NCBI GenBank assembly: GCA_030427985.1
Contig: JAUIBH010000002.1
Location: 17,423-81,422, forward strand
Direction: 5' to 3'
From: Bacteroidia bacterium
GTDB taxonomy: Bacteria; Bacteroidota; Bacteroidia; Flavobacteriales; Flavobacteriaceae
DNA: 64,000 nucleotides
The notes under the pieces were generated by a model. It was given only the letters and a program-made list of their open reading frames with translations. It did no database searches and was not told where the DNA came from. Position numbers and translations under genes: made by a program. This document shows positions 1-10,377 of the stretch, piece by piece. Within the stretch, counting starts at the first letter, position 1. Every line of letters begins with the position of its first letter.

Positions 1-1
1 T

Positions 2-70
2 CGAAGATTAGCACGTAAAGTTACAAAAAGAAAGAATGCTCGTCTTATAATGAGAATCTTTATAGATTAA
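2..70 (+). CDS. C-terminal fragment of a CDS truncated by the window edge (…RRLARKVTKRKNARLIMRIFID*)
   Basis: Open frame from base 2 to TAA at 68-70; no start visible. Confidence 0.4.
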   Translation, partial: RRLARKVTKRKNARLIMRIFID

Positions 71-106
71 TCCCCATTTTTAAGGATATTTAGTAAAAAA
101 TACGCC

Positions 107-1003
107 ATGTCCTCCACTTTTAGGTTAGATCGGGCCTACAAGAATGCCAAAATTATTCCCTTTGATGATGACTCCAAATTCATCCTATTCAGTGATTGCC
201 ATAGAGGGGACAATAGTTTTGCCGATGATTTTGCCAATAACCGAAATATTTATTTTCATGCTCTAAATTACTACTACCGTCAGGGTTTTCAATATTGTGA
301 GCTTGGCGATGGCGATGAGCTCTGGGAAAATATCAATTTTGATGAAATTTTTGAAGCACATAAAAATGTGTACCAATTGTTACGACAATTTCATTTGGAA
401 AAACGATTACACATGCTCTGGGGCAACCACGACATGGTTTACAAGGACAAAAGTTATGTAGACAAGCACCTTTCCAGCTATTTTGAGCCCATTGACGGGT
501 CGGACAAGGAACTTTTTGAGGGCATCACCTATCACGAGGCCCTCATTTTAAAGCACTCCAAAACAGGGCAGGAGCTTTTCTGCACCCATGGCCACCAGGC
601 CGATTGGTGGAACTATGTCTGTTGGCGAATTGGTCGCTTTCTGGTTCGGGTATTATGGAAACCACTTCAAGTAGTGGGCATTGCCGACCCCACCAGTCCG
701 GCCAAAAATTATAAGGAACTCATTAGAATAGAAAAACGCATTAAGCGATGGATTTTAAAGAATAAACTCCTCATCACCATTGCTGGGCATACCCACAGAC
801 CGCGATTTCCCGAACCGGGCCAAATTCCCTTTTTTAATGATGGAAGTTGTGTGCACCCCAGAAGCATTACCGGTATTGAAATTGAAAATGGGACAATAGC
901 CTTGATCAAATGGCATATTGCCACCAAAGCAGACGGCACCCTTCAAATTGTCCGGGTATTGCTCGAAGGCCCTGAAAAATTGGTGGATTATATCGAGCCC
1001 TAA
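107..1003 (+). CDS. Metallophosphoesterase family protein (UDP-2,3-diacylglucosamine pyrophosphatase-like)
   Basis: FSDCHRGD, GDGDELWE, GNHDM and GHTHRPRF metallophosphoesterase motifs. Confidence 0.85.
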   Translation: MSSTFRLDRAYKNAKIIPFDDDSKFILFSDCHRGDNSFADDFANNRNIYFHALNYYYRQGFQYCELGDGDELWENINFDEIFEAHKNVYQLLRQFHLEKRLHMLWGNHDMVYKDKSYVDKHLSSYFEPIDGSDKELFEGITYHEALILKHSKTGQELFCTHGHQADWWNYVCWRIGRFLVRVLWKPLQVVGIADPTSPAKNYKELIRIEKRIKRWILKNKLLITIAGHTHRPRFPEPGQIPFFNDGSCVHPRSITGIEIENGTIALIKWHIATKADGTLQIVRVLLEGPEKLVDYIEP

Positions 1004-1202
1004 AATCTTATTCCATTAAGCTTAAACATTATTATAGAGCAAATTTAATTTCACAACACCTTCTTTGGATAGTAGTCACACCTCTACTCTATTTCTGAGC
1101 AAAACAAAAAGAAGCAATTACAACTTAACGATTTAACGCCACTTTATCACATTCATGGCAAGGTATTTGTTAACTTTAGTGTTACCAATTGACCAAGTTG
1201 CT

Positions 1203-1844
1203 ATGAAAAAGCTTGTTTTATTTTTATTGGGTTTTGGACTGGGAATGGTTTCTCTGCTGGCGCAATCTGATATCCCCACAACCCGCCCCCTACAAATTGG
1301 TGACAACAACAATTTGGATATCAAGACCAGTGATCAGGGTACTTCACTGCGCATACCTTCCGTTCTTGATGAAAGTTTAACCTCTGACAATGAAAAACCT
1401 GGGGTTCAAATGTTACCGGACAGGGAACTGCTTCAAGCAGGACACGATTTGGTGATAGACCCCAAAGTAGGCGAAAAGGAAAAAAAGGGCTCCAATGAAC
1501 ATTTTGGCGATCAATATTTGGGCGATTTCAAAACCACTTCAAAGTTTGTAGGTATTGTGTGCCGCGATCACGAGTACGTAGATGGCGATCGAATAAAAAT
1601 ATACCTCAATGGTGAGGTTGTTGAATACAATTTGCTGCTTTCCGGTTCTTTTAGGGGGGTTAATCTGGATTTGGCCCCAGGGTTCAATCGTATCGAATTT
1701 GAAGCTTTAAACCAAGGTTCTTCTGGCCCCAATACTGCCCAAGTTGTTGTGGCTGATGAAAAAGGTCAGGTAATCCATAACAATCGCTGGAACCTATCCA
1801 CAGGTTCCAAGGCCAGTTTGATCATTATCAAAGAAGAGGAATAA
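1203..1844 (+). CDS. Secreted hypothetical protein
   Basis: ORF with signal peptide MKKLVLFLLGFGLGMVSLLAQ; start placed at the internal Met. Confidence 0.7.
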   Translation: MKKLVLFLLGFGLGMVSLLAQSDIPTTRPLQIGDNNNLDIKTSDQGTSLRIPSVLDESLTSDNEKPGVQMLPDRELLQAGHDLVIDPKVGEKEKKGSNEHFGDQYLGDFKTTSKFVGIVCRDHEYVDGDRIKIYLNGEVVEYNLLLSGSFRGVNLDLAPGFNRIEFEALNQGSSGPNTAQVVVADEKGQVIHNNRWNLSTGSKASLIIIKEEE

Positions 1845-4007
1845 TCACTCCCCCGGCTTGTAGGTCCGCTCTGCTCTCTTTAAAACATCTTCTTTATAAA
1901 AGGCAGCATCCTTGAATTGCTTGTCTGCATAGCGCTGCGCTTGATCGTTAAAATGAGGCGAATCTGGGTCGCCACTCTGTCCTCCGGCCAGCATAGTTTT
2001 TGCCTTTACCTTATCTCCAAACTCCACAACAGCCACAAAACTATTGCCCCTAGTTCCGTAGATTTTCTTGGTGCCATTGTCATACCGAGCTCCATACGCG
2101 GCCAAGGCGCCCCAACGTCCACTGGCAAAACCGATTGGAATGCTGGGTTTGGCATCATCAAAAGGCTGACGGATATCCCCGTTCAACCGTTGATAGCGAT
2201 TCACCTCACCCCAAGGTATTTGCCAAGTACCAAAATCGTCCTCCAATTGGGCAACAACTTCTTGGAACAGCTCTATTTTTTTTGAATTGGCCCAATCACT
2301 GCCCCAATAGTTGACCCACTGCATGGGGTACATGCCTTCAGGTCTTTCTGCTTTTGCATAGCAAAGTGTACCGTAATAATGCGCCAAGGTCATAGCCACA
2401 GATGCCTTGGATGTGGTAAAATCCCATTCCCGTAGCATCTGAATCGGTTCTTTTAATGCTGGGGTTGGATTTGCATCATAGGCTTTCACCAATCCCGGAA
2501 TTAAGGCTTCAAAAGCGGGCAAATGGGGGTCGTGTGCCATTTCAATAAGGCTATCCAGGGTGTAACCGCTTCGTCCAGTCAATAGCTCAATGGCATGGAT
2601 GCCTCTAAAATTTTCTTGATCGCGCGACATATAATTGGGATAATCAGCCCGCTTTGGACTGAACTCCAATGCTGAAGTGTAGGGTGTAGAATTACAATTC
2701 TGAATCCATCCGTTCTCTGGGTTCAGAACCAAAATATTCTCACCCACCGTATGCAAACCCTGCCAATCCGTTTTGGGGTTGCTTCCGTCCACAGGTTGGG
2801 TATAATCAAAAATGGTATCACGCTTCGGCACAAAGTTCCCATGAAAATATGCGATGTTACCTCCAGCATCAGCATACACCGTATTGTTGGAAGAATTGGT
2901 TCGGATGTCCATCATCTCCCGAAAACCCTCGTAACCGTCCTGTTTAGTTCGGATATAGGATTGCTCCAACGCCTTCACCGGTTCCCACATCATGGCCGAT
3001 GCTGTCCACTGGCCGTCCACCAAATGGGTGATAGGTCCGTGATGGGTGCGATACATGGGAAAGGTTCTTTCTTTTAAAACGTCTCCATCCGTATACTTTA
3101 AAGTGACCTCCAAAGAATAAACGGGTCGCAGCTCTTCACCATATTGATAGAATAAATTGCCATCATTTTTCACCAAAGTCTCCTTGAATTCATCCATGAC
3201 ATCGGTGTAAGTTGATGTGTGCATCCATCCCGTTTTCTCATTGAAGCCCTGATACACAAAAAACTGACCCCAGGTAACCGCGCCGTAGGCGTTCAAACCT
3301 TCTTCACTGACCACATGCACCTCGCCCCGAAAATAAAATGAAGTATGGGGATTGATCAACAGCATTGCATTGCCTGATTGCGTCAATTTTCCCGAAATAG
3401 CTATCCCGTTGGAACCTTGAGGTTCGGCCATTTCAGCTTCTTTTTGAAGTTGTAGTTCTTCCATTTCGGGAAGTTCCATACCGCTTTCATAAAAACTTTG
3501 AATTTTTCGGGTGGAAATGCGCTCTATATCCCCACCAATGGAACCCTCGCTGAAATACATGGGCATCCAAGGTTCAAAATGGGTGAGTAGTTTGGGCTTC
3601 ACCTCTGGGTGGGTATGGAGATAATAGTTCACCCCATCAGCAAAGGCATCACAAAGTTTTTTCAACCATTCGGGGCTACTATCATATTTGGCAATGGCCT
3701 CTTCCTTAGTCATGAACAGATTGGCACGTAGGTCACTGTAGATGGCTTCCTCACCCTCAACTTCGGCCAATCGGCCTGTGGCCCAAATGTAGTTTTGTTC
3801 CACCCGATTAAAATCATCCTCACATTGGGCGTACAGCAATCCGAACACAGCATCGGCATCGGTTTTTCCATAAATGTGGGGCACGCCAAAATCATCACGA
3901 ATTATGGTAATATTTTCAGCTTGGGCTTCCCATTGTTCAACTTGGGTCTGCGGTTGCTCGGAACAGGAAAGAAATACGAACAGTGCTGCTACAATTGCAA
4001 TTCTCAT
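1845..4007 (-). CDS. Penicillin acylase family lipoprotein
   Basis: ITIIRDDFGVPHIYG N-terminal motif, QGSNGIAISG catalytic Ser region, lipobox FLSC after the internal Met. Confidence 0.85.
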   Translation of the reverse strand: MRIAIVAALFVFLSCSEQPQTQVEQWEAQAENITIIRDDFGVPHIYGKTDADAVFGLLYAQCEDDFNRVEQNYIWATGRLAEVEGEEAIYSDLRANLFMTKEEAIAKYDSSPEWLKKLCDAFADGVNYYLHTHPEVKPKLLTHFEPWMPMYFSEGSIGGDIERISTRKIQSFYESGMELPEMEELQLQKEAEMAEPQGSNGIAISGKLTQSGNAMLLINPHTSFYFRGEVHVVSEEGLNAYGAVTWGQFFVYQGFNEKTGWMHTSTYTDVMDEFKETLVKNDGNLFYQYGEELRPVYSLEVTLKYTDGDVLKERTFPMYRTHHGPITHLVDGQWTASAMMWEPVKALEQSYIRTKQDGYEGFREMMDIRTNSSNNTVYADAGGNIAYFHGNFVPKRDTIFDYTQPVDGSNPKTDWQGLHTVGENILVLNPENGWIQNCNSTPYTSALEFSPKRADYPNYMSRDQENFRGIHAIELLTGRSGYTLDSLIEMAHDPHLPAFEALIPGLVKAYDANPTPALKEPIQMLREWDFTTSKASVAMTLAHYYGTLCYAKAERPEGMYPMQWVNYWGSDWANSKKIELFQEVVAQLEDDFGTWQIPWGEVNRYQRLNGDIRQPFDDAKPSIPIGFASGRWGALAAYGARYDNGTKKIYGTRGNSFVAVVEFGDKVKAKTMLAGGQSGDPDSPHFNDQAQRYADKQFKDAAFYKEDVLKRAERTYKPGE

Positions 4008-4058
4008 CTCGGGGATTTGTTCAGTTAGTGCTGTGAAAATACGGGAAATCAGAAACAA

Positions 4059-5105
4059 TTACCAACTCCCACTGGCACCTCCACCCCCAGAGCTTCCACC
4101 GCCTCCTGAAAAACTACTGGAACTTCCCCCAGAAGATGACCCAGAACCAAAAGAATGACTTCCTCCTGAAGAAAACGTCTTGCTCATATAAGTGCTGTCC
4201 GATTTGACCCATGAGAGTTTAAAATCGTCCTTTCCTTTAATCAAAATCTTGATAATGGCCAATACAGCGGTGAACACAAAGAATCCCATCAATATTGAAT
4301 ATAGCAACATATTATTGGTGCCCTCCAGAAAGTTATCCGGGTCAAAATCGAATCCAAAGACCAAAGCAAGAAAAAATACGGGCATAAGCATAAAAACCAA
4401 ACCAAAGGCAACCATCATCAAGGTGGGTATAAACATAAATATCCCAGGAAAAAGTCCAAGTTTACCAATAAATATTCCCCTGAACATCTCAATCAAGGAA
4501 GAATACCCTTTGTAAAAAACAAATCCACCGGCTGCTATGAACACCGAAAGAAAAAGGGTCATTAGCAGTTTGGCCCACCAAGGAAATTCACCTTCGCTTT
4601 CTATTTCTTGTTTAAATTCCTCAAGGGCTTCTGGATCATTAAGAAACGTGATAATTTGGTTTGTGGCCAAGTCCAGTCCTCCAAAATAATCCTCTTCCTT
4701 GAATTTGGGAATCATGGTGTTTCTGATGATTCTAGAAGCCACTGCATCCGTGATATAAGGTTCCAGACCGTAACCCACTTCAATCCGCACTTCCCTATCC
4801 ATTTTTGAAAACAGAATCAAGATTCCATTATCCTTTTCGTCTTGTCCCAATTTATTTTGGTTGAAGGCACCGTTGGCATACTGCTCAATGGTTTCATTAC
4901 CCAATTCGTTAATGGTAAGAACAACCACCTGATTGGTGGTCTCGGTTTCAAACTGGGTGAGTTTTTCCCGTAAGCCCTCCAGTTGGGGTTGGGTGAAAAT
5001 CTCGGCTTGATCTGTTACAATCTCCGTCAATTGCGGATACGCATCCTGCGACCAACAAAACGTTGACACAAAGAGTAAAAAACAAGCAAAAAGTGTCTTT
5101 CTCAT
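4059..5105 (-). CDS. TPM-domain (YgcG family) membrane protein with Gly/Ser-rich C-terminus
   Basis: Signal peptide, TPM-like domain (VVVLTINELGNETIEQYANGAFNQ), TM segments, GGGSSGGGGASGSW tail. Confidence 0.85.
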   Translation of the reverse strand: MRKTLFACFLLFVSTFCWSQDAYPQLTEIVTDQAEIFTQPQLEGLREKLTQFETETTNQVVVLTINELGNETIEQYANGAFNQNKLGQDEKDNGILILFSKMDREVRIEVGYGLEPYITDAVASRIIRNTMIPKFKEEDYFGGLDLATNQIITFLNDPEALEEFKQEIESEGEFPWWAKLLMTLFLSVFIAAGGFVFYKGYSSLIEMFRGIFIGKLGLFPGIFMFIPTLMMVAFGLVFMLMPVFFLALVFGFDFDPDNFLEGTNNMLLYSILMGFFVFTAVLAIIKILIKGKDDFKLSWVKSDSTYMSKTFSSGGSHSFGSGSSSGGSSSSFSGGGGSSGGGGASGSW

Positions 5106-5184
5106 GTTTTAGATAACAAGAAAGACTAAAGATAGGATTTTGTCAGCTAGTGACTTCTACCAATTGATGAATGGGGCAGTTGAA

Positions 5185-5517
5185 CTAACCTTCCTCCGGG
5201 GCCAGCTCCACTTCCAAGCCATCCAAATCTTCGGTGATATGGATTTGGCATCCCAAACGGCTGTTGTCTTTTACAAAAAAGGCTTCGGCCAACATGGCGT
5301 CTTCATCATCGGATTTTTCTGGAAGCTGATGATCGGATTGTATGTAACACTGGCATGATGCGCACATGGCCATTCCACCACAAATTCCAATGGTCCCCTC
5401 AGGGGCCAATTCGTAGGAACGTACCACCTCCATCAAGTTCATGTTCATATCTGTTGGGGCATCTACTTCGTGGGAGACACCTTCTCGGTCGGTTATTTTA
5501 AGTTTGATATCACTCAT
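5185..5517 (-). CDS. 2Fe-2S ferredoxin
   Basis: CGGMAMCASCQCYI Cys cluster and LGCQI. Confidence 0.9.
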   Translation of the reverse strand: MSDIKLKITDREGVSHEVDAPTDMNMNLMEVVRSYELAPEGTIGICGGMAMCASCQCYIQSDHQLPEKSDDEDAMLAEAFFVKDNSRLGCQIHITEDLDGLEVELAPEEG

Positions 5518-5532
5518 TCTATTTATAGGAAA

Positions 5533-5556
5533 TAGGAATTAGGGGTTAGGAATTAG
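5533..5556. repeat. Left inverted repeat flanking the four-helix bundle gene
   Basis: taggaattaggggttaggaattag; its last 17 nt match the reverse complement of 5918-5934 at 16/17. Confidence 0.7.
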
Positions 5557-5902
5557 TCTTTATGGACTTTATCAATCCATAGAGTAATTTTGAGACTTCA
5601 TTGGTAATCTCAATTATTTCATCTGCTTTTCCTTTCGCCAACAAATTTAGTTTAACGGAAAGATAAATCATAGATCTTACTTCACTATTCGAACCAAGAG
5701 CGTAAAATAAAAATTTGGAAAAGTCGGCGTTGGAACTTCTTTCGAAACCTTCAGCTATGTTGTTGGAAACAGAAACTGAGGCTCTTCTTATTTGATCTCT
5801 AAAACCAAAATCCGTACATCTTTCAAACTCTTTATAAATAAGAACTGCTAGTTCCTGTGCTTTTTGCCAAACAATTAAATCTTCAAATTTCTGAACTGCC
5901 AT
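5546..5902 (-). CDS. S23/IVP-type four-helix bundle protein
   Basis: FEDLIVWQKAQELAVLIYKEFE…FGFRDQIRRASVSVSNNIAEGFERSS is the family signature. Confidence 0.9.
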   Translation of the reverse strand: MAVQKFEDLIVWQKAQELAVLIYKEFERCTDFGFRDQIRRASVSVSNNIAEGFERSSNADFSKFLFYALGSNSEVRSMIYLSVKLNLLAKGKADEIIEITNEVSKLLYGLIKSIKTNS

Positions 5903-5917
5903 ACTAAATCCTATGCA

Positions 5918-5934
5918 CTAATTCCTAACTCCTA
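5918..5934. repeat. Right inverted repeat flanking the four-helix bundle gene
   Basis: ctaattcctaactccta; reverse complement taggagttaggaattag. Confidence 0.7.
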
Positions 5935-6990
5935 GTTAATTGCCTTTACTACTGCTTTTGGCGCTTCTTTTTTGCTGCCATCAAATCCGGTAACACCGCC
6001 TACTGTGGTATACTTCATGACATATTTTTTATCAGGATGAATACGTTGATAGGCACTTTGGCACATCAAGGTAGCTTCATGGAAGCCGCACAAAATCAAT
6101 TTTAATTTTCCAGGATAGGTATTCACATCACCAATGGCATAAATTCCGGGAATATTGGTCTGATAATCCAACGAATTGTCCACTTTGATGGCGTTTTTTT
6201 CAATTTCCAGCCCCCAATCGGCTATGGTACCCAATTTTGGGGAAAGTCCGAAAAGCGGAATGAAATGGTCCACTGTTACATCAGTTTCTTCAGAAGCATC
6301 CGTGTTTGTAACCGTTACTTTTTCCAATTTTCCTTCGCCATGAAGTCCAACTACCTCGGCAGGTGTAATCAAATTGATTTTCCCTTCATTCTTGAGCTGC
6401 TGTACTTTTTCAACGGAGTCCAAAGCACCCCGAAACTCATTACGACGGTGTACCAAGGTGACCTCTTTGGCGACATCGGCCAAGAAAATGGACCAATCTA
6501 AAGCGGAATCACCTCCTCCGGCAATCAACACTTTTTTATTGCGATAGATTTCTGGCTCCTTGATCATATAGGCCACACCATTGTCCTCATAATCGGAAAG
6601 GTTGTCCAACAAGGGTTTTCTAGGTTCAAAACTTCCCAGTCCTCCTGCAATGGCAATCACCGGTGCTTGGTGTTTTGTGCCTTTGTTGGTGGTGACCACA
6701 AAGGAACCATTTTCCAATTTTTCGATGGTCTCAGCACGCTCTCCCAAAGTAAATCCGGGTTGAAAAGGTTTAATCTGTTCCATGAGATTATCCACCAATT
6801 CACCCGCCAAAACTTCCGGATATCCAGGAATATCGTAAATGGGTTTTTTGGGATAAATCTCCGCACATTGACCCCCGGGCTGGGGCAAAGCATCTATTAA
6901 ATGGCATTTGAGTTGTAATAAGCCTGCTTCAAAAACAGCAAAAAGACCCGTAGGTCCCGCTCCAATAATAAGTATGTCGGTCTTGATCAT
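5932..6990 (-). CDS. Ferredoxin--NADP reductase, thioredoxin reductase-like type
   Basis: GAGPTGLFAVFEAG, GGGDSALDW, GIYAIGDV. Confidence 0.85.
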   Translation of the reverse strand: MIKTDILIIGAGPTGLFAVFEAGLLQLKCHLIDALPQPGGQCAEIYPKKPIYDIPGYPEVLAGELVDNLMEQIKPFQPGFTLGERAETIEKLENGSFVVTTNKGTKHQAPVIAIAGGLGSFEPRKPLLDNLSDYEDNGVAYMIKEPEIYRNKKVLIAGGGDSALDWSIFLADVAKEVTLVHRRNEFRGALDSVEKVQQLKNEGKINLITPAEVVGLHGEGKLEKVTVTNTDASEETDVTVDHFIPLFGLSPKLGTIADWGLEIEKNAIKVDNSLDYQTNIPGIYAIGDVNTYPGKLKLILCGFHEATLMCQSAYQRIHPDKKYVMKYTTVGGVTGFDGSKKEAPKAVVKAIN

Positions 6991-7055
6991 GCAACAAGGG
7001 TTTTTGGATGTGCAACTTACTCGTTGCTCCGGGAAGGATTCATGATTCTCATCAG

Positions 7056-7301
7056 TTAACTCACATTAATGACTTCCTCAATTTGAGGTGCATATTTTTT
7101 TATGGTCATTTCCACACCGCTCTTCAAGGTCATTTGGTTGACACTACAGCCAATGCAATTGCCTTCCAATTTCACTTTAACCGAACTGTCGTTATCTATT
7201 GAAATCAATGTGATGTCTCCTCCATCGCTTTGAAGAAAAGGACGTATTTCCTCCAACGCTTTCTCTACATTCGTTTTAATCTCCTCTGATGTCATGCTCA
7301 T
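7056..7301 (-). CDS. NifU C-terminal-like Fe-S scaffold protein
   Basis: RPFLQSDGGDI and GNCIGCSVNQMTLKSGVE. Confidence 0.9.
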   Translation of the reverse strand: MSMTSEEIKTNVEKALEEIRPFLQSDGGDITLISIDNDSSVKVKLEGNCIGCSVNQMTLKSGVEMTIKKYAPQIEEVINVS

Positions 7302-8437
7302 TTCTTTTTAACGGCGGCACAACCAGCCATTGTTGTAATCTTTATAGCTTCAGTAGGCGGTAAATCGGTGTTTCGCTTTACCAACTCACTGACCACATTC
7401 TTGGTCAATTCTTCAAAGGCTTCTTCTGATGGGGTTGCGGTTTGCAATGCTGCCGGTCTACCCACATCTCCAGCTTCTCGAATACTCTGCACCAACGGGA
7501 TTTCTCCTAAAAATGGCACATCCAAGTCATCTGCCAAGTTTTTGGCTCCATTTTCTCCAAAGATATGGTATTTGTTGTTAGGCAGCTCTTCTGGTGTAAA
7601 ATAGGCCATGTTTTCCACAATGCCCAACACAGGAACATTTATAGCTTCCTGCTGAAACATAGCTACCCCTTTTCGGGCATCGGCCAATGCTATTTCTTGC
7701 GGTGTACTCACTACCACCGCTCCAGTAACCGGAAGGGATTGCATAATGCTCAGGTGGATATCCCCAGTTCCAGGAGGTAAATCCAACAACAAAAAGTCCA
7801 ATTCTCCCCAATGGGCATCAAAAATCATTTGGTTGAGTGCCTTGGCAGCCATGGGTCCACGCCAAATTACGGCTTGGTTGGGCTGGGTGAAAAATCCAAT
7901 GGACAGCAGTTTCACGCCATAGTTTTCGATGGGTTTCATCTTGGCCTTGCCATCCACATTGATGGACAAAGGTTTTTCCGTAGCCACATCAAACATAATG
8001 GGCATGGATGGTCCATAAATGTCAGTATCCAACAAGCCCACCTTAAAGCCCATTTTGGCCAAGGTGACCGCAATGTTTGCCGTTACCGTAGATTTACCAA
8101 CACCCCCTTTACCCGAAGCAACAGCAATGATGTTCTGAATTCCCGGAATGGGGTTTCCTTTAATTTGATTGACCTTGGGCTTTTCTGGAGCATCAACCTT
8201 AAGGTTGACCTTGATTTTTGCCTTTTCGTATACCTCTCTGTGGATGCATTTCAAGATTTCCACTTCAGTCTTCTTTTTGGCCTGAAGACTTGGATTTTTT
8301 ATGGTAACATCCACTTCCACTTCATCGCCAAAAACCTGAATATTGGTAATTGCACCGCTCTCCACTATATTTTGTCCATCTCCCGGCGCGGATATTTTTT
8401 CCAATGCCTTAAGAATGTCTGCCTTTTTCAGCTTCAT
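7298..8437 (-). CDS. Mrp/NBP35-family iron-sulfur carrier ATPase
   Basis: VASGKGGVGKSTVTANIA P-loop, DTDIYGPSMP, DLPPGTGDIHL. Confidence 0.92.
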   Translation of the reverse strand: MKLKKADILKALEKISAPGDGQNIVESGAITNIQVFGDEVEVDVTIKNPSLQAKKKTEVEILKCIHREVYEKAKIKVNLKVDAPEKPKVNQIKGNPIPGIQNIIAVASGKGGVGKSTVTANIAVTLAKMGFKVGLLDTDIYGPSMPIMFDVATEKPLSINVDGKAKMKPIENYGVKLLSIGFFTQPNQAVIWRGPMAAKALNQMIFDAHWGELDFLLLDLPPGTGDIHLSIMQSLPVTGAVVVSTPQEIALADARKGVAMFQQEAINVPVLGIVENMAYFTPEELPNNKYHIFGENGAKNLADDLDVPFLGEIPLVQSIREAGDVGRPAALQTATPSEEAFEELTKNVVSELVKRNTDLPPTEAIKITTMAGCAAVKKK

Positions 8438-8718
8438 GTACTCCTAATTTTATATGCAGTCGTTTGTATTGATTCTAAATTACAAAGATACGGTGTTGCA
8501 CTTAGATTAGGAAGTTGGTTTATTGAATTTCAATATAGTAGAACAACTTGCATCTATAATGTGATGATACATCCATTATTATAAGGTTTTTGGAGTTTTT
8601 ATCTCATTTAATTCAAAAAAACACCGATAGAAACCAACACAAAAACAGACCAATCCACCACTTTTTTTTGAAAAAAATGTAGTTTAGGCTTTTAAATTCA
8701 CCTAATAATCAACCGCAA

Positions 8719-10377
8719 ATGCCAACCCAACCCAAAATCCCTTATTTTGTTTTCTTACTTGGTTTGATGTTACTTTTTTCCTGTGCTTCAAAACGGGAAT
8801 TCACCAAAAGAGATGTCAAAAAATCGGAACGCTTGATTGGGATTCACTTCAACAAAGAGCATAGAGATACGCTGTATCCGTATTTGCAAAGAAATCGCGA
8901 AGGTTTCGACTCACTCCGCAAATATCCGATTGATAATGCAGTTTTCCCAGCGGTTCGTTTTGACCCTGTTCCCTTTGGATTTAAGATGTCGGAGCAAATA
9001 GAAAATCAGACTTGGGAAATACCTGATAACGTTGCAATACCGGAACCCTATGATCTACTGGCCTTTTACACCATTCCACAATTGGCCTCATTAATCAAAA
9101 ATCAAAAAATCACCTCAACCAAGTTGACACAGTTCTTTTTGGGCCGATTAAAAAAATACCAACCTGAGCTACAATGTAGCATCAGCATTACTGATAGTTT
9201 GGCAATGGCCCAGGCCAAACGCGCCGATGAGGAGATACAAAATGGCCATTACCGCGGTATTTTGCACGGTATTCCTTATGGCACTAAAGATCTAATGTCC
9301 GTTCCCGGATATACCACCACCTGGGGTGCGGCACCGTACAAAAATCAGGTGTTGGATGAAACAGCAACGGTTGTGGAAAAATTGGAAGAGGCTGGGGCTA
9401 TTTTAGTCGCCAAACTAGTTTCTGGGGCCTTGGCCCGTGGCGATGTATGGTTTGGGGGCAAGACCAAAAATCCGTGGGATACAACCCAAGGTGCCAGTGG
9501 GTCATCAGCAGGTTCAGGTTCGGCCACATCAGCGGGTTTGGTGCCATTTGCGCTTGGAACAGAGACTTTAGGTTCCATCACTTCCCCCAGCACCCGAAAT
9601 GGAATCACGGGACTACGTCCCACCTATGGGCGGGTGAGTCGGTCTGGGGTGATGAGTCTGAGTTGGTCCATGGACAAAGTAGGGCCTATGGGAAGAAATG
9701 CCGAGGATTGTGCCATTGTTTTTAGCGTTATCCAAGGAAGAGACCAAAAAGACTTGACCACGGTGGATTTACCTTTTGGGGTGGATTGGAAAAAGGACAT
9801 TGCAGACCTTAAGGTGGCCTACCTCAAAAAAGACATCGAAAAGGACACCACGGAAAGTGGGGACAATCTGCGAACTGCGCTAAAAACATTGGAAGAAATG
9901 GGCGTGCACCCCACCCCTGTGGAAATGCCAAAAGAAATTCCTTATCGCGGATTTGATATTATTTTAAGGGCAGAAGCAGGTGCCTTTTTTGATGAATTGG
10001 TGCGCTCTGGGGAAGTAGACGTAATGGTGGAACAGGATTTTCGTTCTAGGGCCAATTCCCTTAGGCAAAGTCGATTTATCCCTGCGGTGGAATACATACA
10101 GGCCAATCGCCAACGACAGGTGTTGATCCAAAAAATGCAGGATTTGATGAAAGACTACGATGTGCTCATTTCCCCAACCTTTGGTAATAAACAATTGATG
10201 GCCACCAACTTGACCGGGCACCCGGTCATCGCAATTCCAACAGGGTTAGACGATAAAAATCACCCCACGAGCATGACCTTTGTGGGCAATTTGTACGATG
10301 AAGCCAGTATTTTAGTATTGGCAAAGGCATTTCAGGAAAAAACGACGTTTGATGAAATGCACCCTCCAGGATTTTAA
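8719..10377 (+). CDS. Amidase-signature family lipoprotein
   Basis: Lipobox LLFSC; GASGSSAGSGSATSAGLVPFALGTETLGSI amidase signature. Confidence 0.88.
   Translation: MPTQPKIPYFVFLLGLMLLFSCASKREFTKRDVKKSERLIGIHFNKEHRDTLYPYLQRNREGFDSLRKYPIDNAVFPAVRFDPVPFGFKMSEQIENQTWEIPDNVAIPEPYDLLAFYTIPQLASLIKNQKITSTKLTQFFLGRLKKYQPELQCSISITDSLAMAQAKRADEEIQNGHYRGILHGIPYGTKDLMSVPGYTTTWGAAPYKNQVLDETATVVEKLEEAGAILVAKLVSGALARGDVWFGGKTKNPWDTTQGASGSSAGSGSATSAGLVPFALGTETLGSITSPSTRNGITGLRPTYGRVSRSGVMSLSWSMDKVGPMGRNAEDCAIVFSVIQGRDQKDLTTVDLPFGVDWKKDIADLKVAYLKKDIEKDTTESGDNLRTALKTLEEMGVHPTPVEMPKEIPYRGFDIILRAEAGAFFDELVRSGEVDVMVEQDFRSRANSLRQSRFIPAVEYIQANRQRQVLIQKMQDLMKDYDVLISPTFGNKQLMATNLTGHPVIAIPTGLDDKNHPTSMTFVGNLYDEASILVLAKAFQEKTTFDEMHPPGF

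Noticed and set aside
4059-4190. Repetitive Gly/Ser tail of the TPM protein as a possible novel repeat
   Set aside because: A Gly/Ser-rich tail is usual for the YgcG/TPM family.
7811-8584. 257-aa plus-strand ORF antisense to the Mrp gene
   Set aside because: Low-complexity shadow translation with no recognisable domain; the minus-strand Mrp is unambiguous.
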